Assembly (NCBI GenBank): GCA_030272155.1
Contig: CP126202.1
Coordinates: 124,001-188,000 of the forward strand
Direction of reading: 5' to 3'
Origin: Tetradesmus obliquus
Taxonomy: Eukaryota > Chlorophyta > Chlorophyceae > Sphaeropleales > Scenedesmaceae
DNA: 64,000 nt
Below, piece after piece: positions 1-11,039 of this stretch; position 1 is the stretch's first letter, and each line of letters starts with the position of its first letter. The notes below the pieces were generated by a model that searched no databases, had not been told where the DNA came from, and saw nothing but the letters and a program-made list of their open reading frames with translations. Both the position numbers and the translations under genes were made by a program.

Positions 1-2646
1 TTTGTGCAGGCTGGTGCGCGGCTGTGCAAGGCGCTGGGCCCCAAGCTCCTGCCGCACCTGCCCGTGGTGACGCACACGTTTGAAACCCTATGCTCAAAAC
101 AACAACTACCGCGTCTGTCTGCAGGCTGGTGTGCGGCTGTGCAAGGCACTGGGCCCCGAGTTCCTGCCGCACCTGCCCGTGGTGACGCACACGTTTAAAA
201 AACTATGCTCAAAACAACAACTACCATGTATGTATGCAGGCTGGCGCGCGGCTGTGCAAGGCGCTGGGCCCCGAGTTCCTGCCACACCTGCCGGTGGTGA
301 TGCCGCCGCTGCTGGCTGCTGCGCGGCTGGAGCCTGAGATGAAGGTGCACGACCCGGAGCTGGAGGAGTACGAGGATGATGATGACGTGGAGCACATCCA
401 GCTGGGCGACAAGGTGCGGTTTGGAGGTTTATGGTTTTAGGGTGTCTGTTTTTGAGGTCAAGGTTTTGGGGACAAGAGTTGACTGGTGCACGACCCCGAG
501 CTGGAGGAGTATGAGGATGATGATGGCGTGGAGCACATCCAGCTGGGCGACAAGGTGCGGTTCGGAGTTTAGAGGGTTTAGGGTTTATGTTGTTGAGGGT
601 CGAGGGTTTGGGGACAAGAGTTGAGTGGTACACGACCCCAAGCTAGAGGAGTATGAGGATGATGATGACGTGGAGCACAACCAGCTGGGCGACAAGGTGC
701 GGCTTGGGGCCCCAGGGTTGGAAGGTCCGGGAATATGCGTCCAGGAACAAGTGCTTTTGGTTCGGTTGTTGTACCACATAGATGACAATGATGTGGAGCA
801 CATACTGTTTGGACGCGACGCGTGTTACAGCACCCGTGCTGCAAATTCAACTCTGCAGCATTGACAGGCTGCTGCGCTCTGCGCACCAGCGCGCTCACTT
901 GCCAGTTTGCTCTTTCACTCCTGCGCGCACACATCAACCGGCCCACTAGCTGACCGTGCGGCCTTGCTGCTGCTGCCGCTGCTGCCGATGCAGGTGCTTG
1001 CCATCCGCACCAGCAGCCTTGAGGAGAAGGCCACCGCCTGCAACATGATCGTGTGCTACATCGACGAGCTCAAGGAGGGCTTCTTCCCATACGCCAAGGA
1101 GGTGCGTTTTGGGGGTTTGTGGGCTGCCAGCTTTAATATTGGAGTTGAATCGACTGTTGGCATGACTTTCCAGTCCCCTGTACGGCTGTCGGGGCAGTCA
1201 CTGCGTCAACAATACGCTGGTGCACTCACGCATCACCTGCCAGACATTCGCGCTGCATGCATGCACCTTGGGGGCGTGTGCCTGTGACAAACCCTGCTGC
1301 CCCCTTCATGTATCATGTCCAGTCAAAAGTGCTGAGGCCTCACCTGCCTGCTGCTGCTGCAGCTGCTCCTAATGTTTCGCAGGTGACGGACCTCGTGGTG
1401 CCCCTTCTCAAGTTCTATTTCCATGAGGAGGTGCTTCTGCTTGATCCGCCACACGTGCTCATGATTGTCATATGCTGCTGCTTATGATACACAGGTGACT
1501 GACCTCATGGTCCCCCTGCTCAAGTTCTACTTCCACGAGGAGGTGCGCCGTGCGGCAGTGGCTGCGCTGCCGCACCTGCTGCGCAGCGCGCAGGCGGCGG
1601 CGGAGAAGGGCGTGCCTGGCGCCAGCAAGGTGAGGCGCGGTTGAGGTGCAACTGCAGCTGAGCTGGCTGGCTCGCAGTTCTGTGCAAGGGCTGTTCCGGC
1701 GTGGGGCCTAAACCCAAGAGTGCTATGCAAGGGCTGTTCCGGCGTGTCTGTTGCCTAGGCAGCAGTGCACACGTACTTGCAAAGCAAAGCCTTTCAAACC
1801 CGCGCATTCTACTGCACACATTTCCGCCCTTGTCCTGTGCAGGAGTTCACGGGCCAGATGGTCAGCTACATGTGGGAGCCGCTAGTGGCAGCAGTAAAGA
1901 AGGAGCCGGAACCAGAGCTGGCTGCCGCCATGTTGGACAGCCTTGCAGAGATCGTGGAGCTGGCAGAGCCGGGGCAGCTGGGCGGCCCCCAGGTGGAGGC
2001 GGCCTTTGCTGCTTTCGGGGCCATTCTGAGTGCAGCAGAGGCGCGCCGCAGCCAGCGCAGCAAGGTGAGCTTGCATGGTTGGTTGAACTGTTGTGTTCGG
2101 GGTGTCTGGGGCAGTCGGCTAGGGGTTGTGAAGCGCTTGCATGTAGTGTTGCGAGCCGGGGTTGGCTGCCGCCATGCCTGGCTGAGATTGTGGAACTGGC
2201 GGAGCCGGGGCAGCTGGGCGGCCCCCAGGTGGAGGCGGCCTTTGCTGCTTTCGGGGCCATCTTGAGTGCAGCAGAGGCACGGCGCAGCCAGCGCAGCAAG
2301 GTGTGTGCCGTGGTGCGGCTGTGCTGCTGTTGTGCTTGGGGTGGATGTGTGAGCAGGAGATGCAAAGCATGGGTGTGCGCAGAGTTGTAGTGGTGTACCT
2401 GCTGTGGCGGCTGATCGCTGCTGCGTGGCCCACATGTGCAGTTGGCGCTGCCAGCCAGCAGTTGCAGTGCTGCAGAGACGGGTGTGTTGATGGGCCTCCT
2501 CCCGTCTGCAGGAGTGCTGTGAACATAGATCAAGTGCATGATTGGCAGCTGCTGCCACCACAGCTGCTGCTGTTGCCTGTGACCGGACGGCAGCAGTTTA
2601 TGCTGAGTGGCTGACAGGCTCAACACACACTGTTCAAAGCCTCACA

Positions 2647-2711
<65 letters not shown>

Positions 2712-5700
2712 GGCTGTCACTTCAGCGTGCGTCTGCGGAGGACTTTGACGAGGAGGAGCAGGAGGCGCTGGCGGCTGAGAATGAGCAGGAGGAGGAGCTG
2801 TACGACCAGGTGGGGCTCAGTGGAAGATAGGGGTGTTGAAAAGGCAGAGTGTTGTGCGACTGGCCAAAGCTACAGACGTACATTTCAAAATAGATAGGGG
2901 TTGTGATCTGGGGGTTGATTTTTGTGAGGGACGGGGGCAGAGCAGGAGAGCTGTACGACCAGGTGGGGTCACAGTTGTGTCTAAACTGTGTATGTAGAGG
3001 TCAAGAAACCCTTCTTGATACATGGCACTGCTGAATAATCAGATTGCAGCACTGTGACTGTTGGCACCCTTGCACTGCTGCACGCATGCAAGCGGCCACA
3101 CTAGCGCATTGCACCAACGCTGCTACCCTTGGTGCACCTGCTGGTGTGGCCAGGTGGGCAGCTGCCTGGGCGCCTTGCGCAAGGCATGCGGCGCTGCTGC
3201 CCTCGTGCTGCTTGATGTAGCCCACCTCTGCCTGCTGCCCTCGTGTTGCTTGCTTGATGTAGGCCACCTCTGCCTGCTGCTGCCCTCCTGCTTGATGTAG
3301 TCCGCCTCTGCCTGCTGCTGAACCTTGCTCCAAACTCTGCGCCGGACCCTTGTCAGTGGGCAGCTGCCAGGGTGGCCTCCCCAAGGCCTTTGGCGACGTG
3401 GTGCTGCCGTATGTGGATTGGCGCATGCCCCTGCTGCTGAACCTGCTCACGCCTGATCTGCTGCAAAACCCTGCACGTCCATGCAGGTGGGCAGCTGCCT
3501 GGGCGCATTCCTCAAGGCATTCAAGGACGCCGGCGTCCCGCATGTTGAGGGCCTCATGCCCTCCGCTGCTCAACCGTGCTAATCATCACCCCTGCTAACC
3601 CCTGACCTGCTGCAAAACCCTGCACGTCCATGCAGGTGGGCAGCTGCCTGGGCGCCTTCCTCAAGGCATTCGGCGACGCGGCGCTGCCGTATGTGGAGGG
3701 GCTCATGCCCAGCATCGCGCCGCTGCTGGACAAGGCGCGGCCGGATGAGGAGCGCCGCATCGCGCTGTGCATCATCGACGACATGCTGGAGCACTCCGCA
3801 GCGGGACGCGCCAAGTACCTGGGGCAGGTGGGTTGCTTGGCGGCTGCTGCGGCTGCTGCTGATGGTGATGGTGATGATCTTATACTGCCTGGGCACATCA
3901 CAGTCAACAGCTGCTGCTGCAGAGCTGCAGGCATCTGCTCACGAGCCTAGAGTAGCCTGCGGCTGGCGCTAGGCATGCGGGGCCACCCAGCTGAGCAGCG
4001 GCCCCTCGGCAGGCACCTCAGTACCGCAGTGCACCAACGGTTAGGTCGACCTCCAATGTGGTTCTGCCATGAATCAACGCCTGTCCTCATCCTGCTGCTC
4101 CCTGCTGCGCTGCGCTGCCGTCACACCCCATCACCCGTCCCGCCTGCAGCTTATGCCAGTGCTGCTGGACGCAGCAGGCAGCAGCCACGCAGACCTGCGG
4201 CAGTGTGCGGTGTACGGCGTGGGCGTGGGCGCCTCGCTGGCGCCTGAGTTGTTCAAGCCGCACGCAGCAGCAGCGCTGGCGGCAGTTACCAGCATCATCG
4301 CAGCACCGGTGAGTGGGCGGCGAGGCGAGGATGTCTTTGCATGTGTAGAAGTGCAGGCTGGGTTGCGCGCCACCCTTTCCAGGGAGTTGGGGATACTCCT
4401 GTCCCGAGGGTTGCGCTTTGTGCCATAACTGTGCACCACTGGGCTGCAGCACAAGTGACGTGTAGATGTGGAGGCTGGGTTGCGCGCAACCCTTTCCAGG
4501 GAGTTTGAGATGTTCCTTTTCTTGGGGTTTGTGCTTTGGTGCCATGACTGTTGTGAGTGGGCTGCAGCACAAGTGACGTGCTTACTTGCGGTGCTGGCAG
4601 CGCTGTTGTGTGTGTGGTGCACTTCGCCATCTGCCTGCATATGTCAGCAGCTGTTTCGAGTTCTGTATAAGCACTGTGTGCAGCTGCGTGAATTTCGCTG
4701 GTTTTTCGACGGCATTGGAGGTCCCCTAGGATGCATATGTTATGCAAACTGACGCTCAAACCATGGAGCTCTTTTCCGCTTATTGTCTGAGGGGCAATAT
4801 CGTTGTTAGCACCGCACTGTCCGTTAGCAGCAGCTGTTGTGCTTGAATTAGTGCAAGCCAGCATGCTGCAGCTGCATTTGGCACATCAGATGTTACATGG
4901 AAGTGCATGCATGACTGGGATGTGGCGGGATGGAACGCCTGCCCCACCTGTTGGTGCTTGTGCTGTTGGTTGTGCATGAGTGCAGTTGCTTGTTGTGGTT
5001 GCAACAGGCTGCGTAGTGGATGTGCTCTGGTGCGCTGCTTCCCTGGGATGCATATGTTATGCAAACTAACGCTCAAACCATGGAGCTCTTTTCCGCTTAT
5101 TGTCTGAGGGAAGCAGTGTTGGCACTGGACACCTGCAGCTGGTTTACTCGCCTAGTTACATCTATGGTTGTTCACTTCAGTGTTGACTCGTTTTATGTTG
5201 GGTCTGGTGTGATGGGGCAAGTTGCCGTCATTGTCGCAGCTGTGGGTGCCTGCATCATGGCTCAAGCGCAGCCCGTTGTGTGCCGAATTGTGTTTGCCCA
5301 GTGGTTTGCCGTAGCATGTGTGGTCCCCTAGGATGCAATCCATTATGCAAACTGACGCTCAAACAATGGAGCTTTATTTTCCGCTTATTGTCTGAGGGGC
5401 ATACAAAATGGACATCATATTATTTGGTGTGTCTGTATGCGCACTGCACCATGGCAGCAGCATCAAATACTGTTTCACTTACATGTCAGTGCACACGGCC
5501 AGCGCACTGTGCACACAGTGTGTGCGCCACATGCCGTCACTCGCAGGACGCCAGGTCCGATACATGCACATAACATACATCTTGCCTGATCATTCCTCCG
5601 CATGGCGGCTGCGACTCCTTCCCCCAGCTTGCAAGACGCTAAGAACGGTGTCCGGTGACAACGAGCCGGCACACGTGTGCACTGGAGTGCAGCCTGCCTG

Positions 5701-7039
5701 ACTGATAGCCTGTGTTTCGCCTGTGGTTGTGCTTCCCGCAGGACGCCAAGAGCGACGATAACGAGCTGGCCACGGACAACGCGCTGTCGGCGCTGGCGGC
5801 GCTGCTGGAGCACCACGGCGACGTGCTGGACGCGGGGCAGGTGCGGCGGCTGGCTGCAAACATGGAGTTTGCAGAGTTGTCATGCAAAGCAGATGGATGA
5901 TGTTCACACTTTCCAGCATGTAAGCAATGGGTGCGAGTGGGCTTGGCATGTTGGCGGCGTCTGTTGCTGACATGTAGGGTGTGCGCAATGAGTGCGCACT
6001 GATTGCCAGCAGCTGTGGAGGAGCTGTGAAGGTCACACGGCTTCGTGTTTAGGTGTGGGTTTGTACGTGAGCATGTGCAGAGCTGCTCCGGTGTGTCTAG
6101 CCTGTTGTTGTGCTGTGATGCTGTGTGCAGTCCTGCTGTTTTCCCCTTGCCATTCACATTAACTTCAACGCTGCTGCTATTGCTGCCCCTGCAGATGGCT
6201 GAGCGGCTGGTGGCTGCGCTGCCGCTGCGCTGCGACTCTGTGGAGTCGCAGAAGGTCAACGAGTTCCTGGTCAAACGCCTGGAGGTGCGTTGACCAGGGT
6301 TTGACCAGAGATTGACTGAGCTGCCCTTGATCAGGGTGGTGTTGTGCGGAGCACTGCCTTGCACGTCAGCTTCAGCTGAGAGTCAACACAAAAGCTTTCT
6401 GGCTGTTGGGCAGCAAGCAATGCCACTGGACACAACTACTTTTTCTTAGCAGCCTATTGCTCTTGTCACACCTCAACTCCTGCCGCTGCTGCTGCTGCTC
6501 CTACTGCTGCTGCCACCAGGCCCAGGATGCGCGGTTGCTGGGCCCCTCCAACTGCCACCTGCCCAAGCTGGTGGAGGCCTTCGTGCAGGTGAGGCCTCCT
6601 GCTGGTGACACCACAGCTGGCTTGACAGCACAGCAGCGCAGCGGCCTTACCTTTAGTTGATAGCTGCAGAGGGCAGTGTACAGTATGCAGCTGCCACGGA
6701 GCTTGGCACAGCATGCCTGCAGCTTGGTGGCTGCATCTGCTGCTAGGGTGCTTTGTGTGTGGCTCGGCAGTTGCATGGGTGCCTGCAGCGGCTGCCGCTG
6801 CATCGGATGTGCTTTTTGCTGCTGATGCTGCAGCAGCTATGGTGCTGAGACGCGGCACTGCCAGCTGGACCTGGCTGATGAGGGCATGGGCATGCGCATG
6901 GCTGGGCTGCTGCTAAATGCCCCGACATGCTGCTGCTGCTGCTGCTGCTGCAGGAACTGGGGCGCAGTACTGGCCTGGTTGAGGAGGCTGCGGGCATGCG
7001 CATGGCTGGGCTGCTGCTGAATGTGCCGACATGCTGCTG

Positions 7040-7079
<40 letters not shown>

Positions 7080-7255
7080 AGGTGTTGGGGCGCGGCACCG
7101 ACCTGGTTGAGGATGCTGTGGGCCTGCGCATGGCTGGGCTGGTGCACAGCATGGGCCCCAGCTGCCCGGGGCTGGTGGACGCGGCCTTTGCGCAGCTCAA
7201 GGACAAGCAGAAAGCCAACTTCACTAGCTTCATGGCTGGCCAGGTGCCCAAGTAG
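1..7255 (+). CDS. IPO5: Importin-5 / KPNB3-type karyopherin beta, C-terminal part (5' end outside window)
   Basis: Nuclear import receptor of HEAT repeats that carries ribosomal proteins and other cargo through the nuclear pore with Ran. Eleven phase-0 exons join without a stop: 240-413, 994-1101, 1495-1629, 1843-2064, 2726-2809, 3636-3827, 4150-4308, 5742-5840, 6195-6284, 6520-6588, 7082-7255 (TAG). They encode 501 residues. Order and content follow the importin-5 family: the C-K-A-L-G-P-E-F-L-P helix and acidic EEYEDDDD stretch; SSLEEKATACNMIVCY; VPLLKFYFHEEVRRAA; the acidic EEEQEALAAENEQEEELYDQ linker; PDEERRIALCIIDDMLEHS; AVYGVGVGAS; and LGPSNCHLPKLVEAF near the end. The YDQ-VGSCLG junction resembles the plant form more than the animal form. 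The N-terminal half precedes the window. Introns contain exon echoes and three snoRNA-like elements. No TGTAA signal was found downstream. Family assignment is very secure; individual splice sites are inferred from phase and GT-AG. Confidence 0.93.
10..239 (+). repeat. Acceptor-side exon echoes of importin exon 240-413 (two copies, 115-bp period)
   Basis: Two copies of the acceptor plus the first ~60 bases of exon 240-413 begin at 10 and 125, each followed by the same intron filler ending in a CAG acceptor. They diverge from the real exon after the GTGGTGA corresponding to residues P-V-V. They read into a stop or out of frame if used alone. Confidence 0.9.
486..820 (+). repeat. Donor-side exon echoes of importin exon 240-413
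   Basis: Copies of the acidic end of the exon (HDPELEEYEDDDDVEH, then LGDK and the GTGCGG donor) lie at 486-563 and 628-706, with duplicated intron sequence between them. A third, decayed copy (DNDVEHILFG) is visible at 783-820. Confidence 0.88.
1383..1431 (+). repeat. Acceptor-side echo of importin exon 1495-1629; possible 48-nt micro-exon
   Basis: After a CAG acceptor, 48 nt encode VTDLVVPLLKFYFHEE, matching the start of exon 1495-1629 with mostly synonymous changes, then GTGCTT. It is in phase and could be spliced as a micro-exon that duplicates 16 residues. I see no proof that it is used. Confidence 0.8.
2164..2303 (+). repeat. Donor-side echo of importin exon 1843-2064
   Basis: About 140 bp closely repeat the end of the exon, from the AAAM region through EIVELAEPGQLGGPQ to RRSQRSK and the GTG donor. 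The copy carries internal deletions at its left edge. Confidence 0.9.
2649..2710 (+). repeat. (CTG)n microsatellite, about 20 units
   Basis: An uninterrupted CTG tract sits 15 bp upstream of the acceptor for exon 2726-2809, in the place where a polypyrimidine tract is expected. Confidence 0.97.
2942..2966 (+). repeat. Short donor-side echo of importin exon 2726-2809
   Basis: The last ~20 bases of the exon (ELYDQ) and its GTGGGG donor recur here, 135 bp downstream. Confidence 0.7.
3150..3600 (+). repeat. Three acceptor-side echoes of importin exon 3636-3827
   Basis: Copies of the exon start (VGSCLGAFLKAF) begin near 3154, 3356 and 3487, increasingly similar to the intact exon at 3636. The last one carries the same intron lead, ending CCATGCAG, as the real exon. 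The copies contain frame-breaking changes. Confidence 0.88.
3876..3931 (+). repeat. Fragment of the 181/183-bp satellite monomer inside an importin intron
   Basis: About 56 bp match the monomer of the 13.2-17.4 kb array (GATCTTA-ACTGCC-GGGCACATCACAG-TCAACAG, then GCAGAGCTGCAGGC) with only a few changes. It lies in the intron 3828-4149, 9 kb from the array. Confidence 0.85.
4343..4581 (+). repeat. Intronic tandem duplication, two ~119-bp units
   Basis: Two adjacent copies (4343-4459 and 4460-4581) share GGCTGGGTTGCGCGC, CCCTTTCCAGGGAGTT and GGGCTGCAGCACAAGTGACG. They are non-coding and lie inside the 1.4-kb intron 4309-5741. Confidence 0.88.
4723..4794 (+). ncRNA. Intronic C/D-box snoRNA-like element, copy 1
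   Basis: A 72-nt element in importin intron 4309-5741, on the sense strand. It has a terminal CCCCT/AGGGG pairing, a degenerate C box (AGGATGC), an internal D'-type CTGA, a conserved CTTTTCCGCTTATTGT guide-like segment, then a D-type CTGA. Near-identical copies lie at 5041, 5325, 43124 and 59999-60071. The C box is weaker here than in copies 4 and 5, so activity is uncertain. Confidence 0.62.
5041..5110 (+). ncRNA. Intronic C/D-box snoRNA-like element, copy 2
   Basis: Same element as copy 1, in the same intron and orientation. The terminal bases differ from the other copies on both sides, yet the flanks pair perfectly over 10 bp (CTGCTTCCCT with AGGGAAGCAG). That is what a kept terminal stem would look like. 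The guide segment and both CTGA boxes are intact; the C box reads GGGATGC. Confidence 0.65.
5325..5399 (+). ncRNA. Intronic C/D-box snoRNA-like element, copy 3
   Basis: Third copy in the same importin intron, 75 nt, with small insertions. CCCCT/AGGGG ends, both CTGA boxes and the TTTTCCGCTTATTGT guide segment are kept; the C box is degenerate (AGGATGC). It may be a decayed copy. Confidence 0.55.
5540..5680 (+). repeat. Degenerate acceptor-side echoes of importin exon 5742-5840
   Basis: GCAGGACGCCAGGTCCGAT at about 5543 and GACGCTAAGAACGG...GACAACGAGC at about 5634 resemble the exon start GACGCCAAGAGCGACGATAA. They are diverged, so the call is tentative. Confidence 0.5.
6843..7035 (+). repeat. 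Two acceptor-side echoes of importin last exon (7082-7255)
   Basis: Copies near 6843-6916 and 6955-7035 repeat the start of the last exon (LGRGTDLVEDAVGLRMAGL) and are followed by a shared ATGCCGACATGCTGCTG filler. Both diverge after MAGL. Confidence 0.87.
7043..7080 (+). repeat. (CTG)n tract forming the acceptor of the last importin exon
   Basis: About 12 CTG units run directly into the CAG acceptor at 7079-7081. A second CTG tract of about 11 units follows the stop codon at 7258-7291. Confidence 0.95.
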
Positions 7256-7256
7256 G

Positions 7257-7292
<36 letters not shown>

Positions 7293-8384
7293 AGACAGAC
7301 ACAGCTTTGTGTGTTGATGGAGTGGGCGTTCTGGGGTCTCATTTGATCTTTGGGGTGTGTAGGCTGGGGGCGGTTGTGAGTAAGGGTTGCATGTGTAGTG
7401 GATGTAGTGGCAGCTGCGATTGTGTGTGAATGTGTGTATGTGCTGCTGCCGCCAGCTTTGGACGCAGCTGGGTGCTGGCGATTGCTTCATGCACAGTCAG
7501 GTTCGTGTGCACAGTTACGTGCTGCGTCTGCAGCTGGTGGTGCGTGGGAGTGCCGACGTGCAGCACACCCTGTGTGTGTAGTTGGGTGAATGCAAGAGCT
7601 CAAGAATTGATGTGCAACAGCATATGCATGTGTGCGGCGGGTGTTTGCAGCTAGCAACACTATCAGGCAACTCACCCTGATGGTGCAGGCAGATGTGGCA
7701 GGGTTGGCGTTGAGTGTGTGCCAGACCAGAACAACATGATGAGCCGTTAATAGCTCAAGTAAGGGTCTGTCTGTGCATGTGGTGGGCTAATTAGTATTGG
7801 GTGCAGTGGCCATGGCACACTATCGTCTTTATCGCCTTGCGTCTGTCTTTGCTGTGATTGCTTACGCAAGATGTGATAGCTGTTCAAACTGTGTTTACAT
7901 GCCAATGCAAGCTTTTTACTGTTCAACAGCAAGTTGTACCCAGCCGCTGGGCGGTGTTTGACTGCCAGCAGTGCTGGTGTGCTGTGTACGTGGCACAGCT
8001 GCATGCAGTTCCTCGGTAGACTGATGGTCCTTGGGGTAACTGGCCATTGTGATACAAATCTGGTGCACGGTAAAGGTGTTCTGGCCTGTGGTCACACCCA
8101 AACCAGCTGTTAGGCTTCGGGCTCAGGTCTGCTGGTAACACTGAATCAACAAGCCCCAGATCATGCTAAGCCATCGTATTGCATATGCAATTAATAGGTG
8201 TTCAATCCAAGCAAGCGCGCAGGGTGCGGTTGTCTTGAGAGGCTTGTCTCGGCATCGCAGGGCACGTGCACAGTGCGAAAGCAGGCGAAGCTAGCAACAT
8301 CAACTAGCCGTCCACTGCCTATCTTGAAGGGTCGATACCTTTACGCGATCTATTGACTTTGTGATAGCGGTTGGACCTTAGAAA
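7256..8384. other. Intergenic: importin 3' UTR and kelch upstream region
   Basis: The (CTG)n at 7258-7291 belongs to the importin 3' UTR. I see no TGTAA signal and no convincing ORF. The region from about 8200 to 8384 would hold the kelch promoter and 5' UTR, but no TATA-like box stands out. Confidence 0.6.
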
Positions 8385-8861
8385 ATGGGCGGGCCCAAAT
8401 GGCAGCAGCTGCAGCAGGCTGGCGACTGCCCCGGCCCCAGGAGCAGCCACTGCATGGCATACGCCAACGGCCGCATCTACATGTTCGGAGGAGAACTGCA
8501 GCCTCGCGTGCCAGTTCCTGCTGCTACCTATGTGTATGACCTGGCAGACAGCACATGGAGCCAGCTCAAAACAGCAGGTGACGTGCTGGCTCTCAGCAGT
8601 GTGTTGAGCAGCGCCTGTGTAACTGCTGTATTATGCCGTTTGTTTTTGCAGTTGGGTTTTGAATGGTCTCAATATGCTGCACCCATCACCTGATTATATA
8701 TGGCCTTGCCGGCAAGTGCCCACACCAGCTGCCACACCCACTGCCCTGCAGGCGCCTGCCCTGGCCCGCGCGTGGCTGCCACCATGGCTGCCATTGGCAG
8801 CAAGATTTATCTGTTTGGAGGCAGAACAGGTTTGAAACCCCAGCATATCTACCAGCTACAC

Positions 8862-8893
<32 letters not shown>

Positions 8894-10247
8894 TGGCAAA
8901 CCGGCACTCCCACAGTACCACTGCTCTGCTAGCCACCAAACCGAGCTGCTTGCTGCTGCATGGGTCGCCAGGCCCAACTGCAAAGACATCAGTAATTTCA
9001 TAAGGCCGATCCGTGTTTCCAGCAGCTGCTCAGCTGGCTCTTGCTGGCTCTGCAAGTTGGCTTGTTTAACTTCTTGCACAGCTGACCACCAACTGTGCTG
9101 GCACCTGCCTGCCATGCTGTGCACATGCTTGTGCACCTGTCCTGCAGGCATAGACATGGGCGAGGGAGCCACCGGTGACCTGTTTGTGCTCGACACAGCA
9201 ACAGCAACATGGGCAGCCGCCCAGCCTAGCACTGACTGCAGCAGCAGCACCCCAGCAGCACCGCCAGCACGCAGCTACCACGCAATGGCCACAGCAGGCG
9301 GCAAGCTGTATGTGTTTGGCGGCTGCGGCGCTGCCGGTCGGCTGGCTGACCTGTGGCGGTATGACCCAGCGACAGGCGCCTGGCAGCAGCTGCCGGGCTG
9401 TGAGTCTGTCGGCGCGCGTGGCGGCAGTGTGCTGGTGGCATCGGGCGATGGCTCGCAGCTGCTGCTGATGGGAGGCTTCAACGGAGATGGTGAGCTGCTT
9501 GCAACAGAGCCGATGAGCGCTGCTGCTACGCTAGCCATACTGTTGCTACATTAAAAGCAGCAGCAGCACCAGCAGCAAGAGCAGCGGCAGCATGCACTGC
9601 TTGCAATCCATTAGCTTGCACTGATGTGTGTGTTGCTGCATCGCTGTGCTGTGCGCCCTGCAGAGATGCGCGACTGCCACAGCTACGACATCGCCGCAGC
9701 CACCTGGAGCTGCCCAGCTTGCTGCGATGGTGTAGACACAGCAGCAGCACATGTCAATGGCAGCTGTGCAGCAGCAAAGGGTGAAGCAAGATGTACCAGC
9801 CAGCATGTCAGCAGCCTGGCCATGCCCCTGGCACGCTCAGTGTTTGGCGCTGCTGTCCACACCGGCTGCAGCAGCAGCAGCAGTGCTGCCGCCACCGGTG
9901 GCTGCCCACACGCTGGCCACATTGTGGCTTTTGGTGGGGAGGTGTCGCCATCAGACAAGGGCCATGCAGGCGCCGGAAACTTCTGTGCAGCAGCATACTG
10001 CCTGTCCCCTCCTGGCCACCCATGCAGCGAAGCCTGCACTCATGCCACAGCAGCAGGGTCAAACATTGATGCAGCAGGCAGCCACCGCCACAGCGGCTGG
10101 CATGTGCTAGATGCTGCTGGGGAGGGCCCCGGGCCCCGCGGGTGGTTTGCTGCTGCTGCAGTGGCGGGCGGCGACCTGGTGGTGCATGGCGGGCTGGGCG
10201 GCGACAACAGCAGGATGGGCGATATGTTCAGGTTGTGCATGCACTGA
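8385..10247 (+). CDS. Kelch-repeat protein, nitrile-specifier-5 / At3g07720-like
   Basis: Four exons join in phase: 8385-8577, 8752-8829, 9148-9489 and 9664-10247 (TGA), giving 398 residues. The whole chain is a six-blade kelch propeller. It opens MGGPKWQQL, then CPGPRSSHCMAY and FGGELQPRVPV (about residues 34-44), PGPRVAATMAAIGSKIYLFGG (two pieces, to residue 88), RSYHAMAT...LYVFGGCGAAGRL (about 132-155), ARSVFGAAVH, AFGGEVSPSDKGHAGAG, and GPGPRGWFAAA...HGG near the end. This order and the E-V-S-P-S-D-K-G-H segment closely follow land-plant kelch proteins of the nitrile-specifier group. Those use an acidic/His motif at that place to bind iron; I infer the relation but not the substrate, since algae are not known for glucosinolates. 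A Cys/Ala/Ser-rich insert separates blades four and five. TGTAA follows at 10367. No exon echoes are visible. Confidence 0.9.
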
Positions 10248-10366
10248 TGGCTTGAGCCGACTGTGTTCCCGTCCTGTTGCACATAACTCGTGTTTGGTAG
10301 TCATCTGCAGAATTGAGCAGGTGATGACATTTAGAAACGACATGGGCGTATGCGTAGTGTTGCTCG

Positions 10367-10371
10367 TGTAA
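10367..10371 (+). terminator. TGTAA poly(A)-type signal for the kelch gene
   Basis: TGTAA, the chlorophyte polyadenylation signal, lies 120 bp after the kelch stop. Confidence 0.6.
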
Positions 10372-10582
10372 CAAGCTTCATAATACAGTATGGTGTGTTT
10401 CTCAAAACAGACTCTAGCATCACAGTTTGTGTGTTACACGACAGGAACACAGCCCGTTTTCGAGCCAATGACAGGCTCTTTGGGCAACCACTAGATCAAC
10501 AACCCTCTTGATTTGGCCAGTGACTCTGCAAGGGACCGCACTGCACCCCGGGACCATGCCAACCTGCCACCTGCCATAACCT

Positions 10583-10672
10583 GATTAGACGCTCCGGCCT
10601 GACATGAATAAATGTGTATACACATGTGTACAACGTATGTCTCGCTTCTGTAGCTCGATGGAGTGTAGCTTG
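10583..10672 (+). repeat. Left border repeat of the satellite locus
   Basis: About 90 bp matching 17400-17489 in the same orientation; both end TCTCGCTTCTG-AGCTC-ATGGAGTGTAGCTTG. This copy is followed at once by a satellite monomer fragment (10674-10732). Confidence 0.8.
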
Positions 10673-11039
10673 GAGGGCTAAAGGGCGCCTAATGTAGCCT
10701 TGTTGCCCGCCGGCATGATCTTAGACTGCCCAGTGTAGCATGTGAATTTGTGTCACTGTGTGAAAGGCTGTCAGGCATTGGTTGTAGTCTGTGATTTGCA
10801 GCGCTCTGCTGTTGCTGTGCACTGCTCTGTGGTTGCTGAACCCTGAGTAACACATGCCATGCTCGGTGCTTGCCTATAGCCAGCACACTCGCAGTGAAAC
10901 ACTGTTGGGTGTGAGATTAAAGAAAAGGTTGTTGGGGCACGTCCTTTTCGAATTCAGTCTGGCCGCCTTTGTGTGAAAAAGTGAAAAGTATCTGGATACA
11001 CCCAACCCCTACACACGCGTCTGCGATTACGAGCTTGAA

